From Alcaligenaceae bacterium (lineage in GTDB: Bacteria; Pseudomonadota; Gammaproteobacteria; Burkholderiales; Burkholderiaceae_B), in NCBI GenBank assembly GCA_029265795.1, contig JAJUGV010000004.1, positions 1 through 64,000 of the forward strand: a DNA stretch of 64,000 nt. The letters are read 5' to 3'. A program made the position numbers and the translations under genes. Positions 1 through 9,231 of this stretch are shown here, piece by piece (positions within the stretch are counted from its first letter, which is position 1; each line of letters opens with the position of its first letter). The notes beneath the pieces were generated by a model. It was not told the DNA's origin. It did not search any database and saw only the letters and a list, made by a program, of their open reading frames with translations.

Positions 1-1
1 A

Positions 2-568
2 GGTGAGATCCTTCTCGACGGTGAAAATCTGCTGCAATCCAAGCTCGACATTTCGCTTATCCGGGCCAAGGTGGGCATGGTGTTTCAGAAGCCCACCCCG
101 TTTCCTATGAGTATCTACGACAACATCGCCTTTGGGGTGCGCCTATTCGAGAAGCTCAGCAAAGCCGAAATGGACGAACGCGTTGAGTGGGCACTGAGCA
201 AGGCGGCACTTTGGAACGAAGTGAAGGACAAACTGGGTCAGAGCGGTTACGGACTCTCGGGCGGCCAGCAACAGCGCCTGTGCATCGCCCGGGGTGTGGC
301 GATCAAGCCCGAAGTCTTGCTGCTCGATGAGCCGTGCTCGGCGTTGGACCCCATTTCGACGGCCAAAATCGAGGAGCTCATTGCCGAGCTGAAATCCGAG
401 TACACGGTGGTGATCGTCACCCACAATATGCAGCAGGCCGCCCGTTGCTCTGACTACACCGCCTACATGTATCTGGGCGAGCTGATGGAGTACGGCGAGA
501 CCGATCAGATCTTTGTTAAGCCCACGCGCAAAGAGACGGAAGACTACATTACCGGTCGATTCGGTTAG
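2..568 (+). CDS. pstB: Phosphate ABC transporter ATP-binding protein PstB (5' truncated by window edge)
   Basis: Open frame from base 2; Q-loop [17 protein letters not shown], signature LSGGQQQR, Walker B VLLLDEP, C-terminal [16 protein letters not shown] typical of PstB. Confidence 0.93.
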   Translation, partial: GEILLDGENLLQSKLDISLIRAKVGMVFQKPTPFPMSIYDNIAFGVRLFEKLSKAEMDERVEWALSKAALWNEVKDKLGQSGYGLSGGQQQRLCIARGVAIKPEVLLLDEPCSALDPISTAKIEELIAELKSEYTVVIVTHNMQQAARCSDYTAYMYLGELMEYGETDQIFVKPTRKETEDYITGRFG

Positions 569-700
569 GCGATCTACCCACCATCTCCTTTCAAATCGAG
601 TACCATTCCTTTCGAGCTGCCGCCTTTATGGCGGCAGTCTGATTTATAAGAATATCGCCGCAAGGGCGGTAGGAATGCTTGTATTTTGGAGGAGTTTCAC

Positions 701-2680
701 ATGTCGTCTACCATCAACACCATGCTGGTCGAGAAAAGGGTGATCCACCCTGCACCGGAGTTCGCGGCGAATGCGCGAATATCCAGCATGGACCAGTATC
801 GGCAGTTGTGTGAAGAGGCGGACAAGGATCCGGATGGGTTCTGGCGCCGTCTGGCGGAATCGAATATTGAGTGGCGTAAACCTTTCACGAAGGTTCTGGA
901 TGAATCGCGCGCGCCCTTTTATACCTGGTTCGAAGACGGTGAGCTGAACGTATCCGAGAACTGCCTCGATGTGCATCTGCGCAATGGTAACGGCGACAAA
1001 GTCGCAATCATTTTCGAGGCGGATGACGGCACGGTCGAGAAAGCCACCTACCGCCAATTGCATGCTCGCGTCTGCCGCATTGCGAACGGTATTCGGGCTC
1101 TAGGCTACGGCAAGGGCGATCGCGCGATTCTCTACATGCCCATGTCGATTGAGGCCATTGCCATCATGCAGGCGTGCGCACGACTCGGGCTCACGCATTC
1201 CGTGGTGTTCGGCGGCTTCTCGGCGCGCAGCCTGCATCAGCGTATCGTTGACGTAGGCGCCAAGCTGGTCTTGACGGCGGATGCCCAGCGTCGTGGCGGG
1301 CGCGAGATTCCTCTGAAGGCGGCGGTGGATGAGGCCCTCTCCTATGAAGGCGCCGACGTAGTCGAGAAGGTGGTCGTATATGAACGCACTGGAGCAGAAA
1401 TCCAGTGGGTGGAAGGGCGCGATATTCGCTTGAGCGAAGTCGAGGCCGGCCAGCCGGAAGAATGCGACCCCGTGGCTGTAGAAGCCGAACACCCATTGTT
1501 TGTGTTGTACACGTCCGGGTCTACGGGTAAGCCCAAAGGCGTTCAGCATTCGTCCGCCGGCTACCTTCTGTGGGCCAAAACGACGGCGCAGTGGGTGTTC
1601 GACGCCAAGCCAGAGGATGTTTTCTGGTGCACGGCAGACATCGGCTGGGTGACCGGGCACTCGTACATTACCTACGGAGCCATGGCAGCCGGGTTGACGC
1701 AGATTGTTTTCGAAGGGGTGCCCACCTATCCCAATGCCGGCAGGTTCTGGGAGATGATTCAGCGCCATCGCGTCACCATCTTCTATACCGCACCCACCGC
1801 GATTCGTTCCCTTATCAAGGCATCGGAGCAGAACCCCGAGCATCATCCGCGCAACTACGATCTGTCGAGCTTACGTTTGCTGGGCTCAGTTGGCGAACCG
1901 ATCAACCCAGAAGCCTGGATGTGGTACTACGAAAATGTGGGTGGTTCGCGCTGCCCCATTGTAGATACGTGGTGGCAGACGGAAACAGGAGCGCATATTC
2001 TTACCCCGCTGCCGGGTGCCACACCGCTGAAGCCGGGCTCGTGCACGCTGCCATTGCCCGGGATTGATGCTGCCGTAGTCGACGAGGCCGGCAACGAACT
2101 GCCTCCTGGTGCGGGCGGCTTGCTGGTCATCAGGCGGCCGTGGCCGTCCATGATCCGTGCCGTGTGGGGCGATGAACAACGTTTCCGCACCGGTTATTAC
2201 CCGGAAGAGCTTGGCGGCATGTACATGGCGGGCGACAACGCCCAGCGCGATGAGGACGGCTATTTCTGGATCCTGGGGCGGACCGACGATGTATTGAGTG
2301 TATCGGGACACCGCCTGGGTGGAACTGAGATCGAATCCGCACTTGTTGCCCATGAATTGGTGGCTGAAGCCGCCGTCGTGGGGCGTCCGGACGCTACGAC
2401 AGGCGAGGCTATTGTGGCCTTCATCATGCTCAAGCACCCCGCGGCCGGCGACGCCGAAGCACAGAAGATTGCCGATACGCTGCGCAACTGGGTGGCAAGC
2501 CAGGTTGGGCCGATCGCCAAGCCCAAGGAAATCCGGTTCGGAAACAACCTGCCCAAGACGCGTTCCGGCAAGATTATGCGACGTCTCTTGAGGCTGGTGG
2601 CCGAAGGTAAGGAAATCAATCAGGACACCTCCACCCTCGAGAACCCCGACGTTCTCAAGCAGTTCACCGGCGTGTATTAA
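701..2680 (+). CDS. acs: Acetate--CoA ligase (acetyl-CoA synthetase)
   Basis: [20 protein letters not shown] and [11 protein letters not shown] motifs of the ANL superfamily; length about 659 aa; SD ggagg before ATG at 701. Confidence 0.93.
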   Translation: MSSTINTMLVEKRVIHPAPEFAANARISSMDQYRQLCEEADKDPDGFWRRLAESNIEWRKPFTKVLDESRAPFYTWFEDGELNVSENCLDVHLRNGNGDKVAIIFEADDGTVEKATYRQLHARVCRIANGIRALGYGKGDRAILYMPMSIEAIAIMQACARLGLTHSVVFGGFSARSLHQRIVDVGAKLVLTADAQRRGGREIPLKAAVDEALSYEGADVVEKVVVYERTGAEIQWVEGRDIRLSEVEAGQPEECDPVAVEAEHPLFVLYTSGSTGKPKGVQHSSAGYLLWAKTTAQWVFDAKPEDVFWCTADIGWVTGHSYITYGAMAAGLTQIVFEGVPTYPNAGRFWEMIQRHRVTIFYTAPTAIRSLIKASEQNPEHHPRNYDLSSLRLLGSVGEPINPEAWMWYYENVGGSRCPIVDTWWQTETGAHILTPLPGATPLKPGSCTLPLPGIDAAVVDEAGNELPPGAGGLLVIRRPWPSMIRAVWGDEQRFRTGYYPEELGGMYMAGDNAQRDEDGYFWILGRTDDVLSVSGHRLGGTEIESALVAHELVAEAAVVGRPDATTGEAIVAFIMLKHPAAGDAEAQKIADTLRNWVASQVGPIAKPKEIRFGNNLPKTRSGKIMRRLLRLVAEGKEINQDTSTLENPDVLKQFTGVY

Positions 2681-3581
2681 CCAACCCGAGCGCACGCAAA
2701 TTGGGCAGGCTGGCTTCCGTTGCCGCGATTCCCTGTTCAATAGCGTGCGCCGCCCGGTGAAAGTCCATCAGGCCCAAGGAGGCTAGCCGGGGTGCAATCA
2801 CCGCATCGGCGGGGTCTCCCGCCATGCGGCTGCGCGTAATTCTTACCTGCATGATGTTGATGCTGGTCGAGAGGATGTCAATCAGTGAGGGCATCGGCTC
2901 GGCTTCGTGTTCGCCTGCCGGCAGCAACGACGATAGTGCCTGTGGCAGATGCGCCCGCCATGCGCTGCCCACACTGCTGCGCACCTTCAGCGGACTTTGT
3001 GGCGCAAGATGGCGGCCCAGGATGTCAGTGTTGAGATCCACTGCCAAGACAATATCGGCTTCCATGGCGCGGGCCAGTGTAACGGGAACCGGATTCACCA
3101 GGCCGCCGTCAACCAGTAAGCGCTCCTGGTGCCAGACAGGTGAAAACAGGCCAGGCAGGGCGATGGACGCGCGGACCGCTTCGGTCGTGGAACCGTCCCT
3201 GAGCCAGACTTCCTGGCCGGTATGTAGATCTGTTGCGACCGCGGCAAACGGCAGCTTCAACGCATCGATGGGACAATCCATGAAATGCCGCTGGAAGAAG
3301 CTCATGAGCCGTTCGCCCTTCAGCATGCCGCCGTTCAGGTGAAAATCCATCAGCGACACGATGTCGCGCAGGTTAAGGGTGCGGACCCATTGCTCGAAGC
3401 GGTCAAGTTCCCCTGCCGCATAGGCGGCTCCCACTAGCGCGCCGATGGAGGTGCCGCAGATCAGATCAGGCCGGATACCCGCCCGTTCCAGGGCTTTTAT
3501 CACACCGATATGCGCCCACCCACGGGCGGCGCCGCTACCCAAAACGAGGGCCAGGCGGGGTTGACGGTTAGGGACAATCAC
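2664..3581 (-). CDS. Patatin-like phospholipase family protein (RssA-like)
   Basis: [20 protein letters not shown] oxyanion loop, [13 protein letters not shown] (GxSxG), DGG motif [12 protein letters not shown]. Confidence 0.88.
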   Translation of the reverse strand: MIVPNRQPRLALVLGSGAARGWAHIGVIKALERAGIRPDLICGTSIGALVGAAYAAGELDRFEQWVRTLNLRDIVSLMDFHLNGGMLKGERLMSFFQRHFMDCPIDALKLPFAAVATDLHTGQEVWLRDGSTTEAVRASIALPGLFSPVWHQERLLVDGGLVNPVPVTLARAMEADIVLAVDLNTDILGRHLAPQSPLKVRSSVGSAWRAHLPQALSSLLPAGEHEAEPMPSLIDILSTSINIMQVRITRSRMAGDPADAVIAPRLASLGLMDFHRAAHAIEQGIAATEASLPNLRALGLVNTRR

Positions 3582-3597
3582 GCGGTTACCCTGACGC

Positions 3598-3999
3598 TCA
3601 GTTCCAACGGCGCCCCAGCGCGTAGCGACCGCCCCCCAGCATCAGGATGGCAAGGGCGGCCACCAGGAACATAGCCTGCAGTTCCAGACGCCAGCCTCCG
3701 CTGGAGGTGAAACTTGTGAAATGCCCACTATGTGCCAGAAACAGAGCAACCAGCATATTGACCAAGACCAAGGCGGCGCCGAGCCGCGTATAGATTCCCA
3801 GTATTAATAGCAGCGGAGCCAGGACTTCGCCCAGGTAGACGCCCCATGCCAGAAAGGCGGGCAAGCCGCGTACGGCCAGCATGGCTTCAATGCCGCCTAT
3901 GCCATGCCTTATTTTTGCCCAACCGTGAAAGAAAATTAATATGCCAAGTACCAGGCGAAGCAGTAGTTTGGCGAGGTCGTCTAGGGAGTGTTGGGACAT
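3598..3999 (-). CDS. DoxX family membrane protein
   Basis: LLLRLVLGILIFFHGWAKI and four hydrophobic helices, 133 aa. Confidence 0.85.
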   Translation of the reverse strand: MSQHSLDDLAKLLLRLVLGILIFFHGWAKIRHGIGGIEAMLAVRGLPAFLAWGVYLGEVLAPLLLILGIYTRLGAALVLVNMLVALFLAHSGHFTSFTSSGGWRLELQAMFLVAALAILMLGGGRYALGRRWN

Positions 4000-4412
4000 G
4001 GCATTTCAGCATCACGATAGGTCAGGACCAAGCCGGGAAATTGCGAAATATGGATCTTGAAATCTTCATCGCAGGGAATCAGCGCATGCCCTCGTTCGTC
4101 CACAATAATGGTGCTGGGCAGGGCGGCGTTGAGGATTTCTGCCAGCTGCTCCGTCGTGGCATGGGTGCTCAGTGGCAGCAGTTTCTTATTGGCAGCTTGT
4201 GCGGCAAGCACCGCTACCAGATATTCGTGGCAGTAATCAGCGCAAATGGCGACCGTGGTGCCCGGGTTCGGGTCCATATTGGCCAAGGCGACACTCATTG
4301 CCTGTACGGCAACCGCCAGCTCACCGTAAGAAACCGCAACCTCGGAGTCGTCCAGCGCGATGTGTTCACCAAAATTTTCTGCGATGGAATTCAGGTATTG
4401 CACAGGTGACAT
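3981..4412 (-). CDS. Short AMP-binding (ANL) N-terminal domain-like protein, possibly degenerate
   Basis: Internal ATG at 4412 gives MSPVQYLNSIAENFGEHIALDDSEVAVSYGELAVAVQAMSVALANMDPNPGTTVAICADYCHEY..., similar to ANL N-terminus but ends before the P-loop; overlaps DoxX start. Confidence 0.6.
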   Translation of the reverse strand: MSPVQYLNSIAENFGEHIALDDSEVAVSYGELAVAVQAMSVALANMDPNPGTTVAICADYCHEYLVAVLAAQAANKKLLPLSTHATTEQLAEILNAALPSTIIVDERGHALIPCDEDFKIHISQFPGLVLTYRDAEMPCPNTP

Positions 4413-4538
4413 GTTCAGGATCCTTGAGTACGGTTCGGCGCAACAAGTATAGAGAGTCACCTGGGTGAAGTCGTGGTGTATTTCTAAGGAGTTTCCCCAT
4501 GGGGTAAGCTTTCGCATCCTCGACGGAAGGGAAAACCT

Positions 4539-5294
4539 ATGAATCGCATCGGCATCATGGCCGCCTTGCACGAAGAGATCGCCGATCTGCTGGCTACGAT
4601 GGAAGAAGTTAGCATTACACGCATCGGCATGCGCGACTATCACACCGGCTACTTGCATGGGCAGCCCTGTGTCGTCGTGCTGGCGCGTATTGGCAAGGTT
4701 GCGGCGGCGGCGACTGCCGTGACGCTGATACGCGAATTCGGGGTGGATCGTCTCATATTCAGCGGCCTTGCCGGCGGTGTGGCGAGCCATGTCAAGGTGG
4801 GGGATGTGGTGGTGGCGGCTACGCTGCTGCAGCACGATCTCGATGCCAGCCCGCTTTTTTCGCGCCATGAAATCCCCTTGCTGGGCTGCAAGCGCCTTTT
4901 TGTGGATCGTGAGCTATGCAGCCTGATGGAGGCGGCAGCCAGAGGCTATCTGGAAAACGATTGGGCACGGGAGATTTCTCCTGCCACCCGGGACACCTTC
5001 CAACTATCAACACCGGTTTTGCATGTGGGGCTGATCGTCAGTGGTGATCAATTCGTCAATAGTGCCACTGCCGTTCAGGGCTTGCGTCACGATTTGCCCG
5101 ATGCCCTATGTGTGGAGATGGAGGGCGCCGCAGTCGCGCAGGTGTGTCACGAATACGGGGCGCGCTTTGCCGTCATGCGTACGGTTTCCGACAGGGCTGA
5201 CGACGACGCGAGCCACGATTTCAGCGGATTTCTTGCTGCGGTCGCTAGTCATTACTCAGCCGGCATCCTCCGGCGGCTGTTAGATGCAATGTAG
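4539..5294 (+). CDS. mtnN: 5'-methylthioadenosine/S-adenosylhomocysteine nucleosidase
   Basis: IGIMAALHEEI start, LIFSGLAGGV, CVEMEGAAVAQVC, RTVSDRAD motifs. Confidence 0.88.
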   Translation: MNRIGIMAALHEEIADLLATMEEVSITRIGMRDYHTGYLHGQPCVVVLARIGKVAAAATAVTLIREFGVDRLIFSGLAGGVASHVKVGDVVVAATLLQHDLDASPLFSRHEIPLLGCKRLFVDRELCSLMEAAARGYLENDWAREISPATRDTFQLSTPVLHVGLIVSGDQFVNSATAVQGLRHDLPDALCVEMEGAAVAQVCHEYGARFAVMRTVSDRADDDASHDFSGFLAAVASHYSAGILRRLLDAM

Positions 5295-5295
5295 T

Positions 5296-6021
5296 TCAGT
5301 CCAGCTGACCCAGCATCCACGCTAACAGGCCGTCAACCCAGGTGTGCGCGGGAAGCCCCAATGCTTGGCGGATATGTGTCGCACGTTCCCGCAAAACCTC
5401 GAAATCCACGGAAGGTGAGCGCTTGAATGCAATTGCCACGATATTTCCGTCGTGGACTTCGGGCAGCCATGCGACGGACTCGAATGCGGTTTCGATCATC
5501 TGCAGGTGATGCTTGTGTTCCGGCCAGTCGCAGAACAGGTTGACGGTCATCATCCCGTCGCGGGTCAGGCAATTGGCGCAGGCGGCGTAGAAGGCTTCTG
5601 AACTGAGCGCGGGCGCGTGTGCTCGGGCGTCGTAGAGATCGACCTGCAGAATATCCACGCTACGTCGGCGCGAGAAGTCGCCCACAAACTCCAATGCGTC
5701 CATATTGAGCACGCTCAGGCGTTCGTCATTCGGAGGCAGCGCGAAATGTTGGCGACAGGCGTCGATGACTTCCGGATTGAGCTCCACGGCCGTGACGCGG
5801 GCGGGAGCCAGGCGCCGGTAGCAGAACTTGGTGAGTGCACCAGCCCCTAGTCCGAGCTGGACAATGTGTTCGACTTCTTCGCGAAACAGCAGCCACATCA
5901 TCATTTGCTGGACGTACTCCAGCTCGATGTCATCCGGCCGCTCGACGCGCATGGCTCCTTGTACCGCAGGCGTGCCGAAGTGCAGGCTGCGCAGGCCATT
6001 CGATTCTAGAATGGTGAGCAT
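5296..6021 (-). CDS. Spermidine synthase-like / class I SAM-dependent methyltransferase family protein
   Basis: HIVQLGLGAGALTKFCYRRLAPARVTAVELNPEVIDACR and DILQVDLYDARA; start set at MLTILESNG. Confidence 0.78.
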   Translation of the reverse strand: MLTILESNGLRSLHFGTPAVQGAMRVERPDDIELEYVQQMMMWLLFREEVEHIVQLGLGAGALTKFCYRRLAPARVTAVELNPEVIDACRQHFALPPNDERLSVLNMDALEFVGDFSRRRSVDILQVDLYDARAHAPALSSEAFYAACANCLTRDGMMTVNLFCDWPEHKHHLQMIETAFESVAWLPEVHDGNIVAIAFKRSPSVDFEVLRERATHIRQALGLPAHTWVDGLLAWMLGQLD

Positions 6022-6059
6022 TGACAGGTAGGAACAGCTTACGGTCGTAGGTAATGAAT

Positions 6060-6091
6060 AAGGGCTTACGTGCCAAAACACGTAAGCCCTT
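6060..6091 (-). terminator. Intrinsic terminator-like hairpin downstream of tRNA-Pro
   Basis: Perfect 13-bp stem AAGGGCTTACGTG/CACGTAAGCCCTT, 6-nt loop, followed on the - strand by a weak T-rich stretch; 5 nt past the tRNA 3' end. Confidence 0.7.
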
Positions 6092-6096
6092 TAATG

Positions 6097-6173
<77 letters not shown>

Positions 6174-6222
6174 ATAAGCGCGTAACTATAACACAAGTTA
6201 CGCAAAACGTTTCGTCAGCCCC

Positions 6223-7830
6223 CTATGCCGCGGCGGATGGGGCTTGCTCTTCGCCGGCAGGTACTCGCTCGACGAAGACTTTGGCGATGCGTCGGCCATC
6301 AAGCTGAACGATACGGAAGTGAAGTTCATGGGCCCAATGGCGCAGGCTAAAGGTTTCACCGACTTCGGGAAGCTTGCCGAGTTGTTGCAGCAGGAAACCG
6401 GCCACTGTGCTGAAGTCATCGGTTTCGGGAGCGAGCCCTTCCACATCAAGAGTCTGCTCGAAGTGGTGCAGGTCGGTGCCGCCTTCGACAATCCACTGGT
6501 GGTCTGTCTTGGCGATGATGTCCGGCGTTTCATCTTCGTCGGGGAAGTCGCCGGCGATGGCTTCGAAGACATCGATGGGTGTAACCAGCCCTTCGACGGT
6601 GCCGAACTCGTTGATGACGATGACCAGCTGGCCACGCGCAGATTTCAGCGTGTTGATCAGATCCAGCATGCGAATGGTTTCGTGCACGATGATGGGCGGG
6701 CGCAGACGCTGCTCGTTTATCTTGCCATCGACGATGAGATCGGCAACCAGGTCTTTGGAGCGGCCGATGCCGACAATATCATCGAGCGAGCCGCGACACA
6801 CCGGGTAGAAGCCGTGAGGGGTGCGGTTGATGTCGGCAAGAAGGGTTTCGGTGTCGAGTTCCAGATTCAGCCAGCTGATGTCGGTGCGAGGAGTCATGAC
6901 AGAGTGCACGTTGCGCTCGGCCAGGCGTAATACACCACTGACCATGTGCCGCTCTTCATCGGCGAACGGGATCTCGTCGTCGGAGTCAAGCTCGTTATCG
7001 GAAGGTTCCGGCGAGGTGGTGCTGCGTTTACCCAGCATGCGCATCACCGCTTCGGCCGTGCGCTCACGCATTGGGCGGTCAGAGCGCATCAATACCAGAT
7101 TTCGCCGGGCGAGCTGATTGAGAAATTCAATCGTGACGGAGAAGCCAATGGCGGCGTACAGGTAGCCCTTGGGCACCTTAAAGCCGAAGCCTTCCGCCAC
7201 CAGAGAGAAACCGATCATAAGCAAAAAGCCGAGGCACAGAATCACCACCGTGGGATGAGCGTTCACGAAGCGAGTCAGCGGTTTTGAAGCCACCAACATG
7301 ACACCGATCGCGATGATTACCGCAGCCATCATGATCTCAAGGTGTTCCACCATACCGACTGCGGTGATGACCGCGTCCAGTGAAAAGACGGCGTCCAGCA
7401 CCACAATTTGAGTGACGATGATGCCGAAGCTGGCGTAGGCAGGGGACTGTAGTTCGGCATGGCGCTTTCCTTCGACACGCTCATGCATTTCCATGGTTCC
7501 CTTGAAGACCAGGAAGAATCCGCCCACGATAAGAATCAGGTCGCGCCCCGAGAACGCCATTCCGCCTAGATGGAACAGCGGCTCGGTAAGATGGAACATC
7601 CACGAAATAACGGACAGCAGGGCGAGGCGCATGATGAGCGCCAGCGATAACCCCAGGACGCGGGCCTTGTCGCGTTGGTGTGGTGGGAGCTTGTCCGAAA
7701 GAATGGCGATGAAAATAAGGTTGTCGATACCCAGGACGATTTCGAGAACGACCAGGGTCAACAGGCCGACCCATACTGTTGGGTCCAGCAATAGCTCCAT
7801 TACAGTGAATCCGGAAACTGAAAAAGCCAT
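6223..7830 (-). CDS. TerC family membrane protein with CBS pair and CorC/HlyC transporter-associated domain
   Basis: N-terminal TerC helices (EIVLGIDNLIFIAIL, LDAVFSLDAVITAVGM) then CBS and C-terminal domain (MTPRTDISWLNL..., FGTVEGLVTPIDVFEAIAGD). Confidence 0.86.
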   Translation of the reverse strand: MAFSVSGFTVMELLLDPTVWVGLLTLVVLEIVLGIDNLIFIAILSDKLPPHQRDKARVLGLSLALIMRLALLSVISWMFHLTEPLFHLGGMAFSGRDLILIVGGFFLVFKGTMEMHERVEGKRHAELQSPAYASFGIIVTQIVVLDAVFSLDAVITAVGMVEHLEIMMAAVIIAIGVMLVASKPLTRFVNAHPTVVILCLGFLLMIGFSLVAEGFGFKVPKGYLYAAIGFSVTIEFLNQLARRNLVLMRSDRPMRERTAEAVMRMLGKRSTTSPEPSDNELDSDDEIPFADEERHMVSGVLRLAERNVHSVMTPRTDISWLNLELDTETLLADINRTPHGFYPVCRGSLDDIVGIGRSKDLVADLIVDGKINEQRLRPPIIVHETIRMLDLINTLKSARGQLVIVINEFGTVEGLVTPIDVFEAIAGDFPDEDETPDIIAKTDHQWIVEGGTDLHHFEQTLDVEGLAPETDDFSTVAGFLLQQLGKLPEVGETFSLRHWAHELHFRIVQLDGRRIAKVFVERVPAGEEQAPSAAA

Positions 7831-7975
7831 TATAAAGATGGCTGGAAAATGGGTCGCTGGAGTTTTGCGTCTTGACGGGTATTTATGCTCAGGAATAGCA
7901 TAATGTCAGTGCTTGAAGATTACAGTCGCGACACAAGCGCGCCGCGCTCATTCATCAAATCGGAGACATAGCCCA

Positions 7976-9199
7976 ATGATCATGCCCACTGCCCGGCGCC
8001 TGTTGCGGAACCTGGCATTGACGTGCAGCGCCGCCGCCCTGGCTGCAGGCAGCGTTTACGCACAGCAGCCGATACGCATCGGTGAATTGAACAGCTATAA
8101 GACGCAGCCGGCGTTTCTGGGGCCGTACCGCCAGGGTATGGAACTGGCGGTGGAGCAGGTCAACGCGGCAGGTGGTGTCGATGGCCGACCCTTGCAGCTG
8201 ATCATCCGAGATGACAATTCCAACCCCGGCGATGCGGTGCGTACCGCAGAAGAGCTGGTTACGCGAGAAAAGGTCGATCTTCTGACCGGCACGTTTCTGT
8301 CGAATATCGGCCTGGCTGTGGCTGATTACGCCCGTCATCGCAAAGTGTTCTTTTTGGCCAGTGAGCCGCTGACCGACAAGATTGTTTGGGAGCAGGGCAA
8401 CCGCTACACATTCCGGCTGCGGGCCTCTACGTACATGCAGGTGGCCATGCTGATACCGGAAGCGGTCCAGATGAATCGCAAACGCTGGGCCATTGTGTAT
8501 CCCAACTATGAGTATGGACAGTCGGCTGTAGCGACTTTCAAACAGTTGCTGAAGGAGGCACAGCCTGACGTGGAGTTCGTGGTCGAACAGGCCACGCCGT
8601 TGGGCCGCATCGATGCGGGCAATGTGGTGCAGGCAATCGCCGACGCCAAACCCGACGCTCTTTTCAATGTACTGTTTGCGGCCGACCTGGCCCGGTTCGT
8701 GCGCGCCGGCAATCAGCGCCGCCTGCTCGAAAATCTGCCCACGGTCAGTCTGCTGTCGGGTGAGCCCGAGTATCTTGACCCCCTGGGCCGGGAGACACCG
8801 GAAGGCTGGGTCGTGACCGGTTATCCCTGGTATGCGATTGACACGCCCGAACATCAGGCCTTTCTCGACGCTTATCAGGCTCGTTTTGATGATTACCCGC
8901 GACTCGGCACCATCATCGGCTACAGCACTATCCTGTCTTTGGCCGAAGGGCTGCGTGTGGCAGGTTCTACCGATACCGAAGCACTGATAGAGGCGTTTCG
9001 GGGCCTCGAGGTGACGACACCTTTCGGGCCCATCACGTATCGCCCACAAGACCACCAATCCACGATGGGCGCCTATGTGGGCAAGCTGGCGATACAGGAC
9101 GGCCAGGGCGTGATGACGGATATTCGCTACGTAGACGGTGCTACGGTCCTGCCGCCCGACGAGCTGGTGCAGCAGTGGCGACCGGCCGACGCGCGTTGA
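7976..9199 (+). CDS. ABC transporter substrate-binding protein, Liv/urea-type (periplasmic binding fold type I)
   Basis: Signal peptide, IRIGELNSYKTQPAFLGPYRQGMELAVEQVNAAGGVDGRPLQLIIRDDNSNPGDAV; start set at internal ATG 7976. Confidence 0.88.
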   Translation: MIMPTARRLLRNLALTCSAAALAAGSVYAQQPIRIGELNSYKTQPAFLGPYRQGMELAVEQVNAAGGVDGRPLQLIIRDDNSNPGDAVRTAEELVTREKVDLLTGTFLSNIGLAVADYARHRKVFFLASEPLTDKIVWEQGNRYTFRLRASTYMQVAMLIPEAVQMNRKRWAIVYPNYEYGQSAVATFKQLLKEAQPDVEFVVEQATPLGRIDAGNVVQAIADAKPDALFNVLFAADLARFVRAGNQRRLLENLPTVSLLSGEPEYLDPLGRETPEGWVVTGYPWYAIDTPEHQAFLDAYQARFDDYPRLGTIIGYSTILSLAEGLRVAGSTDTEALIEAFRGLEVTTPFGPITYRPQDHQSTMGAYVGKLAIQDGQGVMTDIRYVDGATVLPPDELVQQWRPADAR

Positions 9200-9231
9200 T
9201 GGCTGAGCCGTGACGGCATGAGACTACGGTC

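Noticed and set aside
617-637. Hairpin CTGCCGCC-TTTAT-GGCGGCAG between pstB and acs
   Set aside because: Stable stem but no U tract and no conserved context visible; insufficient to call a terminator or riboswitch
1886-2740. 284-aa - strand ORF (also 1100-1846)
   Set aside because: Antisense shadows of acs with no recognisable family
7955-9058. 367-aa - strand ORF
   Set aside because: Antisense shadow of the substrate-binding protein gene; no domain, His/Gln/Arg-rich composition typical of shadow frames
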